A stretch of 64,000 bases of DNA from Caballeronia novacaledonica (GTDB taxonomy: Bacteria > Pseudomonadota > Gammaproteobacteria > Burkholderiales > Burkholderiaceae). Numbering within the stretch: the stretch's first letter is position 1; the number at the start of each line of letters is the position of its first letter. This document shows positions 26,386-36,661 of this stretch, piece after piece. The DNA lies in contig NZ_OGTP01000002.1 in NCBI RefSeq assembly GCF_900258035.1, positions 186,001 through 250,000 of the forward strand. Direction: 5' to 3'. Position numbers and translations under genes: made by a program. Below the pieces are notes generated by a model. That model worked only from the letters and a program-made list of their open reading frames with translations, ran no database searches and was not told where the DNA came from.

Positions 26386-28107
26386 ATGGCCAAGAACACG
26401 GTAGCGGACTATCTGGCGAAGACGCTTGCGGCGGCGGGCGTGGAGCGCATCTGGGGCGTCACCGGCGACAGCCTGAACGGACTTGCCTTCAGCCTCGATC
26501 GCGTGGGCTCGATTCGCTGGATGCATACGCGTCACGAAGAAGCGGCCGCCTTCGCGGCAGGCGCGGAGGCTGCCGCTACCGGCAAACTTGCCGTCTGCGC
26601 GGGAAGTTGCGGGCCGGGCAACCTGCATCTCATCAACGGGCTCTTCGACTGCCATCGCAATCATCAACCGGTGCTTGCCATCGCTGCGCATATTCCGTCG
26701 ACGGAAATCGGCCTGGGCTACTTTCAGGAGACGCACCCGCAAGAGTTGTTCAAGGAATGCAGCCACTTCGTCGAACTGGTATCGAACGCGTCGCAGTTTC
26801 CGCGCGTGCTCGAACGTGCGATGCGCGCGGCGCTCGATCAGCGCGGCGTCGCGGTCATCGTGTTGCCGGGCGATGTTGCATTGAGCGATGGCCCGAGCGT
26901 CGAGCCGCGCTGGACCGCGAGCGCGCCGGGCGCCATCGTGCCGGCCGATGCGGATCTCGGCAAGCTCGCAGACCTTCTGAACGGCTGCGAAGCGGTGACG
27001 ATCATGTGCGGCAGCGGCGTCGCCGGCTCGCACGATGAAGTCGTCGCGCTCGCCGATACGCTCGGCGCGCCGATCGTGCATGCGCTGCGCGGCAAGCAGT
27101 TCATCGAATACGACAATCCGTTCGATGTCGGCATGACGGGGCTCATCGGCTTCAGTTCGGGTTATCACGCCATGATGTCGTGCGACACGCTGCTCCTGCT
27201 CGGCTGCGATTTTCCGTATCGCCCGTTCTATCCGCCGCAGGCGAAGATCGTGCAGATCGACTGGCGCGGCTCGCAACTGGGACGTCGCGCGCCGCTGGAA
27301 ATGGGGCTCGTCGGCACGATCAAGGAAACGTTGACGGCGCTCCAGCCCAAACTCAAGCGCAAGGACGAACGGCACTTTCTGGAGAACGCGCTCAAGCACT
27401 ATGCGACCGCGCGCAAGGACCTTGACGATCTCGCGACGCCGTCCGCGCCCGGACGTCCGATCCATCCGCAATATCTCACGAAGCTCGTCGATGAAATCGC
27501 CGCCGAAGACGCGATCTTCACCGTGGACGTCGGCACGCCGACGCTCTGGGCCGCGCGCTATCTGACGATGAACGGCAAGCGCCAGTTGCACGGCTCGTTC
27601 AATCACGGCTCGATGGCCAATGCAATGCCTCAAGCGCTCGGCGTGCAGGCCGCGCAGCCGCAACGGCAAGTGGTATCGCTATCGGGCGACGGCGGCCTGT
27701 CGATGTTGCTCGGCGATCTGCTCTCCGCTGTGCAGCTCGACTTGCCGATCAAGGTCGTCGTGTTCAACAACAGTCTGCTCGGCTTCGTGTCGATGGAGCT
27801 GAAGGCGGGCGGCTTTCTCGACACCAACGTCGATCTGAGCAAGACCGATTTTTCGCAAATCGCGAAGGGCGCGGGCATCTGGTCGGTGCGCGTGGAAGAG
27901 TCGGAGCAGCTCGAAAACGCGCTGCGCGAAGCGTTCGCGCACAAGGGACCGGCGGTCGTCGATGTCGTCACGTCGAAGCATGAACTCGCGATGCCGCCGA
28001 CCATCGAACTGTCGCAGGCGAAGGGCTTCAGCCTCTATATGTTGCGGGCGATCCTGAGCGGGCGCGGCGATGAAATCGTCGAACTCGCGCGCACGAATCT
28101 GCGTTGA
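26386..28107 (+). CDS. poxB: Thiamine-pyrophosphate enzyme, pyruvate oxidase/dehydrogenase (PoxB) type
   Basis: 573 residues with the three ThDP domains. The conserved Glu is in R-H-E-E-A-A-A-F (about 51). The ThDP motif G-D-G-G-L-S-M ... V-F-N-N lies near residue 436. The C-terminal L-S-L-like membrane-binding tail typical of E. coli PoxB is not obvious, but length and the G-F-V-S-M-E segment fit. The reaction would be pyruvate to acetate and CO2 with quinone, at the inner membrane. GGAG is upstream of the ATG. A hydrolase gene follows 13 bases later, so the two are probably one transcript. Confidence 0.82.
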   Translation: MAKNTVADYLAKTLAAAGVERIWGVTGDSLNGLAFSLDRVGSIRWMHTRHEEAAAFAAGAEAAATGKLAVCAGSCGPGNLHLINGLFDCHRNHQPVLAIAAHIPSTEIGLGYFQETHPQELFKECSHFVELVSNASQFPRVLERAMRAALDQRGVAVIVLPGDVALSDGPSVEPRWTASAPGAIVPADADLGKLADLLNGCEAVTIMCGSGVAGSHDEVVALADTLGAPIVHALRGKQFIEYDNPFDVGMTGLIGFSSGYHAMMSCDTLLLLGCDFPYRPFYPPQAKIVQIDWRGSQLGRRAPLEMGLVGTIKETLTALQPKLKRKDERHFLENALKHYATARKDLDDLATPSAPGRPIHPQYLTKLVDEIAAEDAIFTVDVGTPTLWAARYLTMNGKRQLHGSFNHGSMANAMPQALGVQAAQPQRQVVSLSGDGGLSMLLGDLLSAVQLDLPIKVVVFNNSLLGFVSMELKAGGFLDTNVDLSKTDFSQIAKGAGIWSVRVEESEQLENALREAFAHKGPAVVDVVTSKHELAMPPTIELSQAKGFSLYMLRAILSGRGDEIVELARTNLR

Positions 28108-28120
28108 GCGAGACTGCGCG

Positions 28121-28972
28121 ATGACTGAAGAGAAAGACAGCCTTCCGCTCGATCACGTGTTCGACTTCGAAGGGCAAGCCGTGCGTTATGGCGTGATCGG
28201 CGAGGGCGCGCCGCTCGTGCTGGTGCATGGGACGCCGTTTTCATCGCAGGTATGGCGGCGTATTGCGCCGATTGCGGCCCGTTCGCGGCGCGTGCATTAC
28301 TTCGATCTGCTGGGCTATGGCGAATCGGAAATGCGCGACGGACAGGATGTTTCGCTGGGCGTGCAGAATCGCGTGCTCGCGGCGCTTGTCGCGCATTGGA
28401 GCGCAAACTGGAATGGCGCACTGCCCGATGTGCTCGCGCATGACTTCGGCGGTGCGACGTCGCTCAGAGCCGCGTTGCTGAACGGCTGCGCTTATCGTTC
28501 GCTGATGCTCGTCGATCCGGTCGCCGTGGCGCCTTGGGGGTCACCCTTCGTGCGTCATGTGCGTCAACATGAGGCCGCGTTTGCAGGCGTGCCGCCGTAC
28601 ATGCATCAAGCGATGCTCGATGCATATCTGCAAGGCGCGGTGCATCGAAAGTTATCGGAAGAGACATTGCGTATTTATACACAGCCATGGACCGGCGAGA
28701 AGGGACAGGCCGCGTTCTATCGGCAGATCGCGCAAATGGATCAGTGTTATACGGATGAAGTGCAGTCGCGCTATGGCGAACTGACGTGTCCCGTTTCGAT
28801 TCTCTGGGGCGAGGAAGACGAATGGATACCGGTCGAGCGCGGCGTCGAACTTGCATCGTTGATTCCGCAGGCGCGCTTTACGCGTGTGCGCGGTTCGGGA
28901 CATTTGATGCAGGAAGACGCGCCCGAGGTTATCGTCGGTGAATGGCTGACATTCGGGCACGCCGGCCTTTAG
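28121..28972 (+). CDS. Alpha/beta hydrolase with Asp nucleophile
   Basis: 283 residues. Oxyanion-hole motif H-G-T-P-F (36-40). The nucleophile elbow reads A-H-D-F-G-G, with Asp at 108 where esterases have Ser. The acid is probably in W-G-E-E-D-E-W and the base His in G-S-G-H-L. An Asp nucleophile is the mark of haloalkane dehalogenases, fluoroacetate dehalogenases and epoxide hydrolases. It follows the PoxB gene by 13 bases. The substrate is unknown; dehalogenase or epoxide hydrolase chemistry is the family-based guess. Confidence 0.8.
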   Translation: MTEEKDSLPLDHVFDFEGQAVRYGVIGEGAPLVLVHGTPFSSQVWRRIAPIAARSRRVHYFDLLGYGESEMRDGQDVSLGVQNRVLAALVAHWSANWNGALPDVLAHDFGGATSLRAALLNGCAYRSLMLVDPVAVAPWGSPFVRHVRQHEAAFAGVPPYMHQAMLDAYLQGAVHRKLSEETLRIYTQPWTGEKGQAAFYRQIAQMDQCYTDEVQSRYGELTCPVSILWGEEDEWIPVERGVELASLIPQARFTRVRGSGHLMQEDAPEVIVGEWLTFGHAGL

Positions 28973-28974
28973 CG

Positions 28975-29769
28975 TCATCCTTTGTTTTTGGCATTCTCCG
29001 CGCGAAATGCCGCTTCTCCCGCGTCGGATACTTCGACCCATTTCTTGTCGGGCGGTGCATCGTCGACATAACTATCGTGCCAGTTCCACCACTTGTACGT
29101 CTGTGTTTGCGGATAACCTTCGGGCGAATCTTCCCATAGCTCCTGACGTCCAAGCGGCGTGATGTCGAGATAGTTCCATGTATTGCCCATCTGCTCGTCG
29201 CCGCGATTGTTGAGGAAATACGTGCGTAAGACCTGATCTCCATCACGGAAGAACACGTTGGTGCCGTGCCATTCGTCGACGCCGAAGTCGGCATCGAAAC
29301 GATCCGTCAGCGTGAACCATGGAATGTCCCAGCCCATGCGTTCCTTTAATCGCGCGATGTCCTGCTGCGGCGCACGCGATACGAACACGAGCGTCGTGTC
29401 GCGTGCATTCAGATGCGCGAGATGCGCGACCTGATCGGCGACCAGCGAGCAACCCCGGCACGCATGCTCGGGCCAGCCGAACACGCCGGGCTCATAAAAC
29501 GCGCGATAGACGATCAACTGACGCCGTCCGTCGAAGAGATCGATAAAGCTCGTCTTGCCGTCAGGGCCCTCGAACATATAGTCCGCTTTCACGGCCATCC
29601 ACGGCATGCGGCGGCGCTCGGCGGCGAGCGCGTCACGCGCGCGCGTGTGGGCCTTTTCCTTCACGAGCAACTGCTGACGTGCCGCTTCCCACGCTTCTTC
29701 CGACACGACGGACGGTGTGCGCATGTCAGTCCGTGCGCCCGTCGTTCCTTTTTCGTCTGATGTAGTCAT
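28975..29769 (-). CDS. DUF899 thioredoxin-like protein
   Basis: 264 residues. The central fold has F-Y-E-P-G-V-F-G-W-P-E-H-A-C-R-G-C-S, with a C-x2-C pair, and later D-E-W-H-G-T-N-V-F-F-R-D-G. This matches DUF899, a thioredoxin-like family of unknown biochemical role. AGGAGG lies ten bases before the ATG. It converges on the hydrolase gene with only two bases between them. No signal peptide, so cytoplasmic. Confidence 0.85.
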   Translation of the reverse strand: MTTSDEKGTTGARTDMRTPSVVSEEAWEAARQQLLVKEKAHTRARDALAAERRRMPWMAVKADYMFEGPDGKTSFIDLFDGRRQLIVYRAFYEPGVFGWPEHACRGCSLVADQVAHLAHLNARDTTLVFVSRAPQQDIARLKERMGWDIPWFTLTDRFDADFGVDEWHGTNVFFRDGDQVLRTYFLNNRGDEQMGNTWNYLDITPLGRQELWEDSPEGYPQTQTYKWWNWHDSYVDDAPPDKKWVEVSDAGEAAFRAENAKNKG

Positions 29770-29892
29770 GGCTTTGCAACCTCCTGAGTTGAACTCTTGC
29801 TCGTCGTTTGCCGTGAACCAGTCTGCACCCGAACGCGAATGACCGGGAGTAACAAGTGTGACGGCATTTTCAGGAGGTTGCGTGCAGATCTT

Positions 29893-30402
29893 TCAGGCCC
29901 ACGATTCGCGCAGCGCGTGCATCGTTTTCCAGTACGTGAAGTAGCGTCCGGCGAACATGCCCGCGACGATACCCGACACGGCCGCATCGATGACGCCATA
30001 CGTCACGAGCGCCGGCAGATTCGTCACCGTCGCCATCTCGAAGCCGAGCCAGAACTTCGCGATGAACGTCGCCGCGATCAACAGCAAGGGCACGAACGAC
30101 CCCGGCAGCATCACGGTGCGAGCGATCGGATCGACGATGAAGCGGCTCCGGCTCGCGTTGAACACGCCAGCCAGCACGCCCGCGCCGAGCGCGAGGATCC
30201 ACGCGGCGACAGCGATGAAGCCCGTGAGCGGCGACGAAACCAGATGCGCGATGCCCATGCCCGCAAACACCAGCGGGATGATCGCGAGCTTGGAAATCGG
30301 CGTGGTGCTGGCCTGCGTTGCCTTGAAGCCGCGATACAGCAGGAATGCGAGCAGCACCCAGACCCACGTCGGCGTGCCTTGAATGATGGCGATCGGTGTC
30401 AT
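29893..30402 (-). CDS. Small multi-spanning membrane protein (DUF6622-like)
   Basis: 169 residues from MTPIAII, chosen because AAGGAG lies six bases upstream; an ATG two codons earlier abuts that site and is unlikely. Four or five hydrophobic helices make up almost the whole protein (W-V-L-L-A-F-L-L-Y-R-G, W-I-L-A-L-G-A-G-V-L-A-G). It resembles an uncharacterised Burkholderiaceae family I recall as DUF6622; this was not checked. Probably monocistronic. Confidence 0.6.
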   Translation of the reverse strand: MTPIAIIQGTPTWVWVLLAFLLYRGFKATQASTTPISKLAIIPLVFAGMGIAHLVSSPLTGFIAVAAWILALGAGVLAGVFNASRSRFIVDPIARTVMLPGSFVPLLLIAATFIAKFWLGFEMATVTNLPALVTYGVIDAAVSGIVAGMFAGRYFTYWKTMHALRESWA

Positions 30403-30536
30403 GTTCATCTCCTTCAGAGCGGTTGTTTGATGCGCATGATGCCGCCGGAGAATTAGCTGCGAATGAGACGAACGAGTCCGTTTTTTATCGCGTGAATTAA
30501 GCGGTCCCCGAAATCCGGCCGCGTCGCGCTGCATTC

Positions 30537-31112
30537 TTAGCCCTGTTTTCCGCTCAATCCCAGCAGCCCGCGAATCGTTTCTTCGGTCTGTGCATAGCGT
30601 CCTTCGCCGAAGTGCGTGTACACGATCTTCCCGTTCTGATCGATCAAATACAGCGCGGGCCAATACGCGTTGTTATACGCATTCCACGTCGCGTATCGAT
30701 TGTCCTGCGCGACCGGATATTCGATTCCATAACGCGCGATCGCTTTCTTCAGATTGCCCGTGTCGCGCTCGAACGAATACTCGGGCGTATGCACGCCGAC
30801 CACGACGAGCCCTTTGTCCCGATAGCGCGCGTACCAGTCCTTCACATGCGGCAGCGTATGCGCGCAGTTGATGCAATCGAAGGTCCAGAAGTCGACGAGC
30901 ACGACCTTGCCCCGCAACTGCGCGAGATCGAGCGGCGCGCTGTTGATCCAGTTATCGATGCCGGTGAAGTTCGGCGCCTGTGCGCCAAGTGCTTGCGTGG
31001 TTTTCACGCCGGCGGCCGAGTCGGTCGATGAAAACGCGGTGAGCGCGGCGACGGCGCCGAGCGCGGCGATCATCGCGGTGCCGACGGCGGCGATCTTGAG
31101 TCGAGCGAACAT
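30537..31112 (-). CDS. TlpA-like periplasmic thiol-disulfide protein
   Basis: 191 residues. A signal anchor (A-A-V-G-T-A-M-I-A-A-L-G-A-V-A-A-L) is followed by a thioredoxin-fold domain with F-W-T-F-D-C-I-N-C-A-H-T-L-P-H. The redox pair is C-I-N-C, the form found in the DipZ family rather than the common C-G-P-C. AAGGAGA precedes the ATG. It is divergent from a dipZ gene whose own thioredoxin domain is closely similar (H-T-P-E-Y-S-F-E-R-D-T-G-N-L-K versus H-T-P-E-F-G-F-E-R-D-T-G-N-V-K), so the two are paralogues. Probably acts in periplasmic thiol handling. Confidence 0.85.
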   Translation of the reverse strand: MFARLKIAAVGTAMIAALGAVAALTAFSSTDSAAGVKTTQALGAQAPNFTGIDNWINSAPLDLAQLRGKVVLVDFWTFDCINCAHTLPHVKDWYARYRDKGLVVVGVHTPEYSFERDTGNLKKAIARYGIEYPVAQDNRYATWNAYNNAYWPALYLIDQNGKIVYTHFGEGRYAQTEETIRGLLGLSGKQG

Positions 31113-31353
31113 GACGGGTTCTCCTTTCGGTTTGCGTTGAAGCGTATTGAAGCGCGCGGATGTATCGGGCGCGTGTCCCGTTTGTATCGCCATGTATCCG
31201 GCGTCGCGGCCGATACACGGCGTTGCACGGCGCGCCGTTTCTGAAATTTCCGCGATACATGAAGGCGCTGGAATACGGCACATGGCCTGCTGTGCCGTTT
31301 CCCCGGCGTTCGATGCCGGTCCGTCCAACCGCTTTCCACGGAAGACCGATCTC

Positions 31354-33108
31354 ATGTCACTCATCGTCATCGCATTGCTCGGCGGCGTGTTCACCGTGCT
31401 GAGCCCCTGCATCCTGCCGGTCGTGCCGTTCGTATTCGCGCGCTCGGACAAGCCCTTCGTCACCGACCGTCTGCCGCTTCTCATCGGACTCGCGGGAACG
31501 TTCGCGCTCGTGACGGGCATCGGCGTTGCCGGTCTCGCGGGCGCCGCGCAACTGAATCAGTATGGCCGATGGATCGCGCTCGCGACGCTCGGGCTGTTCG
31601 GCGTCGCGCTGCTGTTTCCATCGATTGCCGACCGGCTCACGCGGCCGTTGTCGATGCTCGCGGATCGTATCGTCGCGCGTTCGCAGACACAGGGCACGAC
31701 GCGCCGTGTCGCTTCGTCGATGCTGCTGGGCGCCGCGACCGGGCTGCTGTGGGCTCCGTGCGCGGGGCCGGTCCTCGGCGTGATCCTCACGGGCGCGGCC
31801 CTGCATGGCGCGAACTGGCACACGGCTGCGGCGCTCGTCGCATACGGCGTCGGTGCGGCGAGTTCGCTTGCGGTTGCATCGAGCCTCGGCAAGCGCGCGC
31901 TGGATATGCTCAAGCGTTCGCTCGGCGTAGGCGAGCATCTGCGCCGCGCAATGGGCGCGCTCGTCGTGTTGACCGTGGCCGCAATCGCGACGGGCCTCGA
32001 TACGCGTCTGCTCGCGCACATTCCCGGCGCGCCGACGAACGGCATCGAGAGCGCGCTCGTCGGCGTGTTGAAGACGAAGCAGACTTCGCATGATGCACGG
32101 CAGGGCGCGCGCATCGTGCGCGTATCGACGGCGGACGCGCTGCCGGTTCAGGGCAAACTGCCATCGCTCGACGGCGCGACGACCTGGCTCAATTCCGCGC
32201 CCCTTTCCGCCGATGCATTGCGCGGCAAGGTCGTCGTGATCAACTTCTGGACGTACTCGTGCATCAATTGTTTGCGCACGTTGCCGTATCTCAAGACATG
32301 GGCGCAACGTTATGGCGACGACGGGCTCGTCGTGATCGGCGTGCATACGCCCGAGTTCGGCTTCGAGCGCGACACGGGGAACGTGAAGCGCGCGCTCGCG
32401 AATCTGAACATCAAGTACCCCGTTGCCATCGACAACGAATACGGCATCTGGCGCGCGTTCGGCAATCAATACTGGCCGGCGTTCTATATCGTCGATGCAC
32501 AAGGGCGCGTGCGCTTTCATCACTTCGGCGAAGGCGGATATCGCGATGCCGAGAACGCGATTCGCCAGTTGCTCGCCGATAACGGCGCGATGACGACCGC
32601 CCACGATGGGCAAGCCGTGCAGGGCAGCGGCGCACAAGCGGCGGCCGATCCGGCGAACATCGGTTCGGACGAGACTTATGTGGGTTATCGGCAGGCGCAG
32701 GATTTCGCTTCGCCGCAACGTGTGAAGCCCGATGCCGTCGAAACCTACACGCTGCCCGCGCAACTCGCACTCAACGACTGGGCGCTCGACGGAAAGTGGA
32801 ACGTTGGTGCCGAAGCGGCGGCGCCGGCCGCGCCGCACGCGCGCATCGCGTATCGCTTCCATGCGCGCGATCTGCATCTCGTGCTCGGACCGTCGCCGGA
32901 TGGCAAGCCGGTGCGCTTTCGCGTGACGATCGATGGTGCGGCGCCCGGCGCATCGCATGGCGCGGACATCGCCGCCGATGGCAGCGGCGTCGTCACGAAT
33001 GCGCGTCTTTATCAGCTCGTGCGACAGTCCGGTGCAGTGGGAGATCGCACGTTCGAAATCGAGTTTCTCGATCCGGGCGCGCAGGCTTATAGCTTTACCT
33101 TCGGGTAA
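31354..33108 (+). CDS. dipZ: DipZ-type cytochrome c biogenesis/thiol transfer protein
   Basis: 584 residues from the ATG of MSLIVIA; the frame continues 69 codons upstream without a convincing start. The membrane part (1-225) is CcdA-like, with cysteines in S-P-C-I-L-P and W-A-P-C-A-G-P. A periplasmic thioredoxin domain (about 275-415) carries F-W-T-Y-S-C-I-N-C-L-R-T-L-P-Y. The C-terminal ~150 residues (420-584) are a beta-rich domain (S-D-E-T-Y-V-G-Y) as in mycobacterial DipZ. It should carry electrons across the membrane to periplasmic thiols. Divergent from the small TlpA-like paralogue. Confidence 0.88.
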   Translation: MSLIVIALLGGVFTVLSPCILPVVPFVFARSDKPFVTDRLPLLIGLAGTFALVTGIGVAGLAGAAQLNQYGRWIALATLGLFGVALLFPSIADRLTRPLSMLADRIVARSQTQGTTRRVASSMLLGAATGLLWAPCAGPVLGVILTGAALHGANWHTAAALVAYGVGAASSLAVASSLGKRALDMLKRSLGVGEHLRRAMGALVVLTVAAIATGLDTRLLAHIPGAPTNGIESALVGVLKTKQTSHDARQGARIVRVSTADALPVQGKLPSLDGATTWLNSAPLSADALRGKVVVINFWTYSCINCLRTLPYLKTWAQRYGDDGLVVIGVHTPEFGFERDTGNVKRALANLNIKYPVAIDNEYGIWRAFGNQYWPAFYIVDAQGRVRFHHFGEGGYRDAENAIRQLLADNGAMTTAHDGQAVQGSGAQAAADPANIGSDETYVGYRQAQDFASPQRVKPDAVETYTLPAQLALNDWALDGKWNVGAEAAAPAAPHARIAYRFHARDLHLVLGPSPDGKPVRFRVTIDGAAPGASHGADIAADGSGVVTNARLYQLVRQSGAVGDRTFEIEFLDPGAQAYSFTFG

Positions 33109-33132
33109 TTCGCTTGCTAACTTTCCCTCTCG

Positions 33133-33159
33133 ACGCCGCGCGGATGCGCGGCGTTTTTT
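33133..33159 (+). terminator. Terminator after dipZ
   Basis: ACGCCGCGC and GCGCGGCGT pair around GGAT and run into TTTTTT, 25 bases past the dipZ stop: a standard Rho-independent terminator. Confidence 0.85.
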
Positions 33160-33494
33160 CGCCTTTATCATCAGAAAGAGTCATTCAGAAGGCTCCAGAT
33201 AGGGGCATTCCCTAGCCCTTCTTCCGAGAGGTCGCGCGGCGCGTGTCGTCCGCGCGCACGACCATTGCCCGCAAAGCCGCGCCCGCTATGACTTTGCAGC
33301 CCTCGCGCATCGACGCACCATTCTCAAGCATCTTCCGCACTGCCCGCTTGCATTACCAGAAGTATCGAAAAGTGCTCAGAAAATGTCGGTGGGTGATCGA
33401 AATTGGCCATGTACGCTTCATTCAACGCGAAGAACGCCGGGATGTTTCCGGCAGCGACAAATCCTTTTTCGAACCTGCTAGGTGGAATGACCCG
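33160..33494. other. Upstream region of the betaine-type transporter
   Basis: 335 bases without a supported gene, although the proV frame stays open through most of it. It should contain the promoter of the transporter operon. No clear operator was seen. Confidence 0.5.
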
Positions 33495-34781
33495 ATGATT
33501 CCCAACCTAACGCTCGCACCGAACGACGTCACGAATACAGTCCCCACGCAGTCGGGAACCGTATCGCCGGCCCGGTCGGTTGCGGCATCCCAGACCGAGA
33601 TACTCACGGTCAAGAACCTTTCGAAGATTTTCGGCGCGAAGCCGGAGCGCGCGCGGGAGCTCTTGAAACAAGGCCTCGGCCGCAACGAAATCTTCGCGCA
33701 GACGGGCAACATGGTCGCTGTCGACGATGTCAGCCTCGCCGTCAACGCGGGCGAGATCTTCGTCATCATGGGCCTTTCCGGCTCGGGCAAATCGACGCTC
33801 GTGCGCCTGCTCAATCGACTGATCGAGCCGACGTCGGGACAAGTAATTCTCGAAGGCCGCGACATCGCGCCGATGAGCACGCCCGAACTGCGCGCCGTGC
33901 GCCGCGAAAAAATGGCGATGGTGTTCCAGTCTTTCGCGCTGCTGCCGAATCGCTCCGTCATCGACAACATTGCTTACGGCCTCGAAGTCGCGGGCAAGAA
34001 GAAAGCGGATCGGTATGAAGTTGCACGCGCCGCATTGACGCGCGTCGGCCTCGCTTCTTACGAGAAGCTGTTGCCGAGCGAATTGTCGGGCGGCATGCAG
34101 CAGCGCGTCGGCCTGGCGCGCGCGCTGGCAGTGAACCCTTCGGTGCTGTTGATGGACGAGGCGTTCTCCGCACTCGACCCGCTTATCCGCTTCGAAATGC
34201 AGAACGAACTGCTGCGCTTGCAGAAGGAAGAACAGCGCACGATCGTCTTCATCTCGCACGATATCGAAGAAGCCGTGAAGATCGGCGGGCGCATCGGCAT
34301 CATGAAGGACGGCCGCCTGATTCAAGTGGGCACGCCCGCCGAGTTGATCCAGTCGCCCGCCGACGCTTATGTGCGCGACTTCTTCCGCAATGTCGATGTA
34401 TCGCGCTTCCTCGAAGCATCGAGTCTGATGACGAAGGTCGAGCGCGGTCTCATCGCATGCAATACGGGCGCGCCGTCGGAACGCTATTTGAATAGTCTCA
34501 TCGACAGCGGCGCCGAGTGCGGCTACGTATGCGACGAGGCGGGGCGCTATCAAGGCTGCGTGACGCCCGCATCGCTGCACAAGAGCGGCAGCCGGCCGAT
34601 CAGCGACGCCATGCTGCGCGACGTCGCGGCCGTTCCGCTGACAGCGGATTTGCATCAACTCGCGACCATCGCGCTCGGTCAGGAGCACGACGTGCCGGTC
34701 ACCGATGAACAAGGCAGACTCGCGGGCGTGGTGTCGTGCCGCACGATTCTCAAGCAGGTCATGGAGCGGAGAGCAGCATGA
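33495..34781 (+). CDS. proV: ProV-type ATP-binding protein of a quaternary amine ABC importer
   Basis: 428 residues, starting at MIPNLT after a weak AGGTGGA site. Walker A is G-L-S-G-S-G-K-S-T, with Q-S-F-A-L-L-P-N-R, signature L-S-G-G-M-Q-Q-R and Walker B V-L-L-M-D-E-A-F. It has the extra N-terminal helix [15 protein letters not shown] typical of glycine betaine/proline betaine ATPases, and a C-terminal CBS-like regulatory part ([16 protein letters not shown]). It overlaps the permease by ATGA. In this family CBS domains sense ionic strength, but catabolic relatives work in nutrition. Confidence 0.9.
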   Translation: MIPNLTLAPNDVTNTVPTQSGTVSPARSVAASQTEILTVKNLSKIFGAKPERARELLKQGLGRNEIFAQTGNMVAVDDVSLAVNAGEIFVIMGLSGSGKSTLVRLLNRLIEPTSGQVILEGRDIAPMSTPELRAVRREKMAMVFQSFALLPNRSVIDNIAYGLEVAGKKKADRYEVARAALTRVGLASYEKLLPSELSGGMQQRVGLARALAVNPSVLLMDEAFSALDPLIRFEMQNELLRLQKEEQRTIVFISHDIEEAVKIGGRIGIMKDGRLIQVGTPAELIQSPADAYVRDFFRNVDVSRFLEASSLMTKVERGLIACNTGAPSERYLNSLIDSGAECGYVCDEAGRYQGCVTPASLHKSGSRPISDAMLRDVAAVPLTADLHQLATIALGQEHDVPVTDEQGRLAGVVSCRTILKQVMERRAA

Positions 34782-35668
34782 ATTCCTCGATCTTTGGAAA
34801 GTTCGCCGAAGACGCAGTCAACTTTCTTTTCTCGCATTTTCGCGGCGGTTTCGACGCATTTTCGGCCGCGCTCGGCGCGGTCATCAAGCTGCTCGAAGAC
34901 GGCCTGGGCGCGGTGCCGTTCATCGCGATGCTCGTAATTCTCATGGCGCTCGCGCTGTGGAGAAAAGGCGTCGTGTTCGCCGTGTTCGTCGGCGCGGCGC
35001 TTTATGTCATCAACTACATGGGCCTTTGGGCGCAGACGGTTTCGACACTGGCGCTCGTCGTAGCAGCGACGTTCTTCAGTCTCGTGATCGGCGTGCCGCT
35101 CGGCATCTGGGGCGCGCGCAACAGGCGTGTGGAAGTCGTGCTGCGCTCCTTGCTCGACTTCATGCAGACGATGCCCGCGTTCGTCTATCTGATTCCCGCG
35201 GTCATTCTGTTCGGGCTCGGACGCGTGCCCGCCGTGATCGCGACGATCGTCTTCGCGATGCCGCCTGTCGTGCGCCTGACGACGCTCGGCATCCGGCAGG
35301 TGCGCGAGGAATTGCTCGAAGCGGGCCGCTCGTTCGGCAGCACGGATGCGCAACTGCTCTGGAAAATCCAGTTGCCCAACGCACTGCCTTCGATCATGGC
35401 GGGCGTGAATCAGACGATCATGATGGCGCTGTCGATGGTGGTGGTCGCTTCGATGATCGGTGCGGGCGGACTCGGCGAATACGTGCTGAGCGGCATTCAG
35501 CGGCTGGATATCGGAATCGGCTTCGAAGGCGGTCTCGGCGTCGTGCTGCTCGCGATCATTCTGGATCGGCTGACGGAGAGCTTCGGCGTGAAGTCGAAGA
35601 AATCGAAGAAGAAGGTCATCTCCACGCCGGTAAAGCCCGCAACGGCCGGAAACGCCACGCAAACCTGA
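34778..35668 (+). CDS. proW: ProW-type permease of a quaternary amine ABC importer
   Basis: 296 residues with about six membrane helices. The permease loop [24 protein letters not shown] occurs near residues 194-217, typical of the OpuAB/ProW branch. The end is basic (K-S-K-K-S-K-K-K). It overlaps the ATPase gene by ATGA and is followed 54 bases later by the binding protein, giving a complete ProVWX-like importer. Confidence 0.9.
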   Translation: MNSSIFGKFAEDAVNFLFSHFRGGFDAFSAALGAVIKLLEDGLGAVPFIAMLVILMALALWRKGVVFAVFVGAALYVINYMGLWAQTVSTLALVVAATFFSLVIGVPLGIWGARNRRVEVVLRSLLDFMQTMPAFVYLIPAVILFGLGRVPAVIATIVFAMPPVVRLTTLGIRQVREELLEAGRSFGSTDAQLLWKIQLPNALPSIMAGVNQTIMMALSMVVVASMIGAGGLGEYVLSGIQRLDIGIGFEGGLGVVLLAIILDRLTESFGVKSKKSKKKVISTPVKPATAGNATQT

Positions 35669-35722
35669 TCGATACAGCATCGACAACACCTTGATATTGA
35701 ATGTTCCGATACGGAGTCCGAA

Positions 35723-36604
35723 ATGAATAACAGCTTCATCAAATCCTTGATCGTCAAGATCGTGACGCCGGCCATCGTGGCGTTCGGGGCCGGTGCGAAT
35801 CCGGCGATCTCGGCCGAGCCGATCAAGGTCGCCGTCACGAACTGGGCCGACGTGCTCGCGGTCGCGAACGTCGCGAAGTATGTGCTCGAAACGAAGCTCC
35901 AGCAGCCGGTGCAGTTCGTTCAGGCGGATATCGGCATCCAGTATCAGGGTGTGTCGCGCGGCGATCTCGACATCATGGTCGGCGGATGGCTGCCGGTGAC
36001 GCACGGCCAGTATGTGGCGCGCTACAAGGACACGCTCGACGACGTCGGCATCATTTATACAGGCGGCAAGAACGGATGGGCGGTGCCCGCCTATGTGCCC
36101 GAGTCGCAGGTTTCTTCGATCGAAGATCTGAAGAAACCGGACGTGCAGAAGCAGCTCGATGGCGTGATCCAGGGCATCGAGCCGGGCGGCGGTCTCATGC
36201 AGGCGTCGGAGAAGACCATCAAGGCTTATGACCTGTCGGGCTATAAGCTGCAATCGGCCAGCGAGGCCGGCATGCTCGCGGCCATTCAGCGCGCATATGG
36301 ATCGAAGCAATGGATCGTCGCAACGGTATGGAGCCCGCACTGGCTGTTCCAGAAGTGGCAGATGCGTTATCTGAAAGACCCGAAGGGCACGCTCGGCGGT
36401 GAAGAGCAGGTTCACGCTTTCGCGTCGAAGCAGTTCGCGACCAAGTTTCCGCGTGCGGATGTATTCTTCAAGCATTTCAAGCTGACGCTCGCGGATGTCG
36501 AGTCGATCGAATTCGAAGGCAATTCGACCAACGATTACGCGAGCGCCGCGAAGAAGTTCGTCGACGCGCATCCGGACAAGGTGAAGGCATGGCTCGCGCA
36601 ATGA
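35723..36604 (+). CDS. proX: ProX/OpuAC-type substrate-binding protein
   Basis: 293 residues. A signal peptide cleaves near A-I-S-A-E (about 31). The OpuAC family fold is shown by V-A-V-T-N-W-A-D, D-I-M-V-G-G-W-L-P-V-T-H, and T-V-W-S-P-H-W-L-F-Q-K-W-Q. The tryptophans in these blocks form the aromatic box that holds quaternary ammonium groups. Which betaine is bound (glycine betaine, proline betaine, carnitine or another) cannot be told. It is the last transporter gene, followed by the glyA relic. Confidence 0.88.
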   Translation: MNNSFIKSLIVKIVTPAIVAFGAGANPAISAEPIKVAVTNWADVLAVANVAKYVLETKLQQPVQFVQADIGIQYQGVSRGDLDIMVGGWLPVTHGQYVARYKDTLDDVGIIYTGGKNGWAVPAYVPESQVSSIEDLKKPDVQKQLDGVIQGIEPGGGLMQASEKTIKAYDLSGYKLQSASEAGMLAAIQRAYGSKQWIVATVWSPHWLFQKWQMRYLKDPKGTLGGEEQVHAFASKQFATKFPRADVFFKHFKLTLADVESIEFEGNSTNDYASAAKKFVDAHPDKVKAWLAQ

Positions 36605-36661
36605 AGCTCGAGTTGAATGCTTCGTAAAGCCGTATTGCACGACACCCTCGGAGTATTTCCC

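Noticed and set aside
31357..33171. A 604-codon minus-strand open frame over dipZ
   Set aside because: Antisense to a complete DipZ with signature cysteines; composition is shadow-like.
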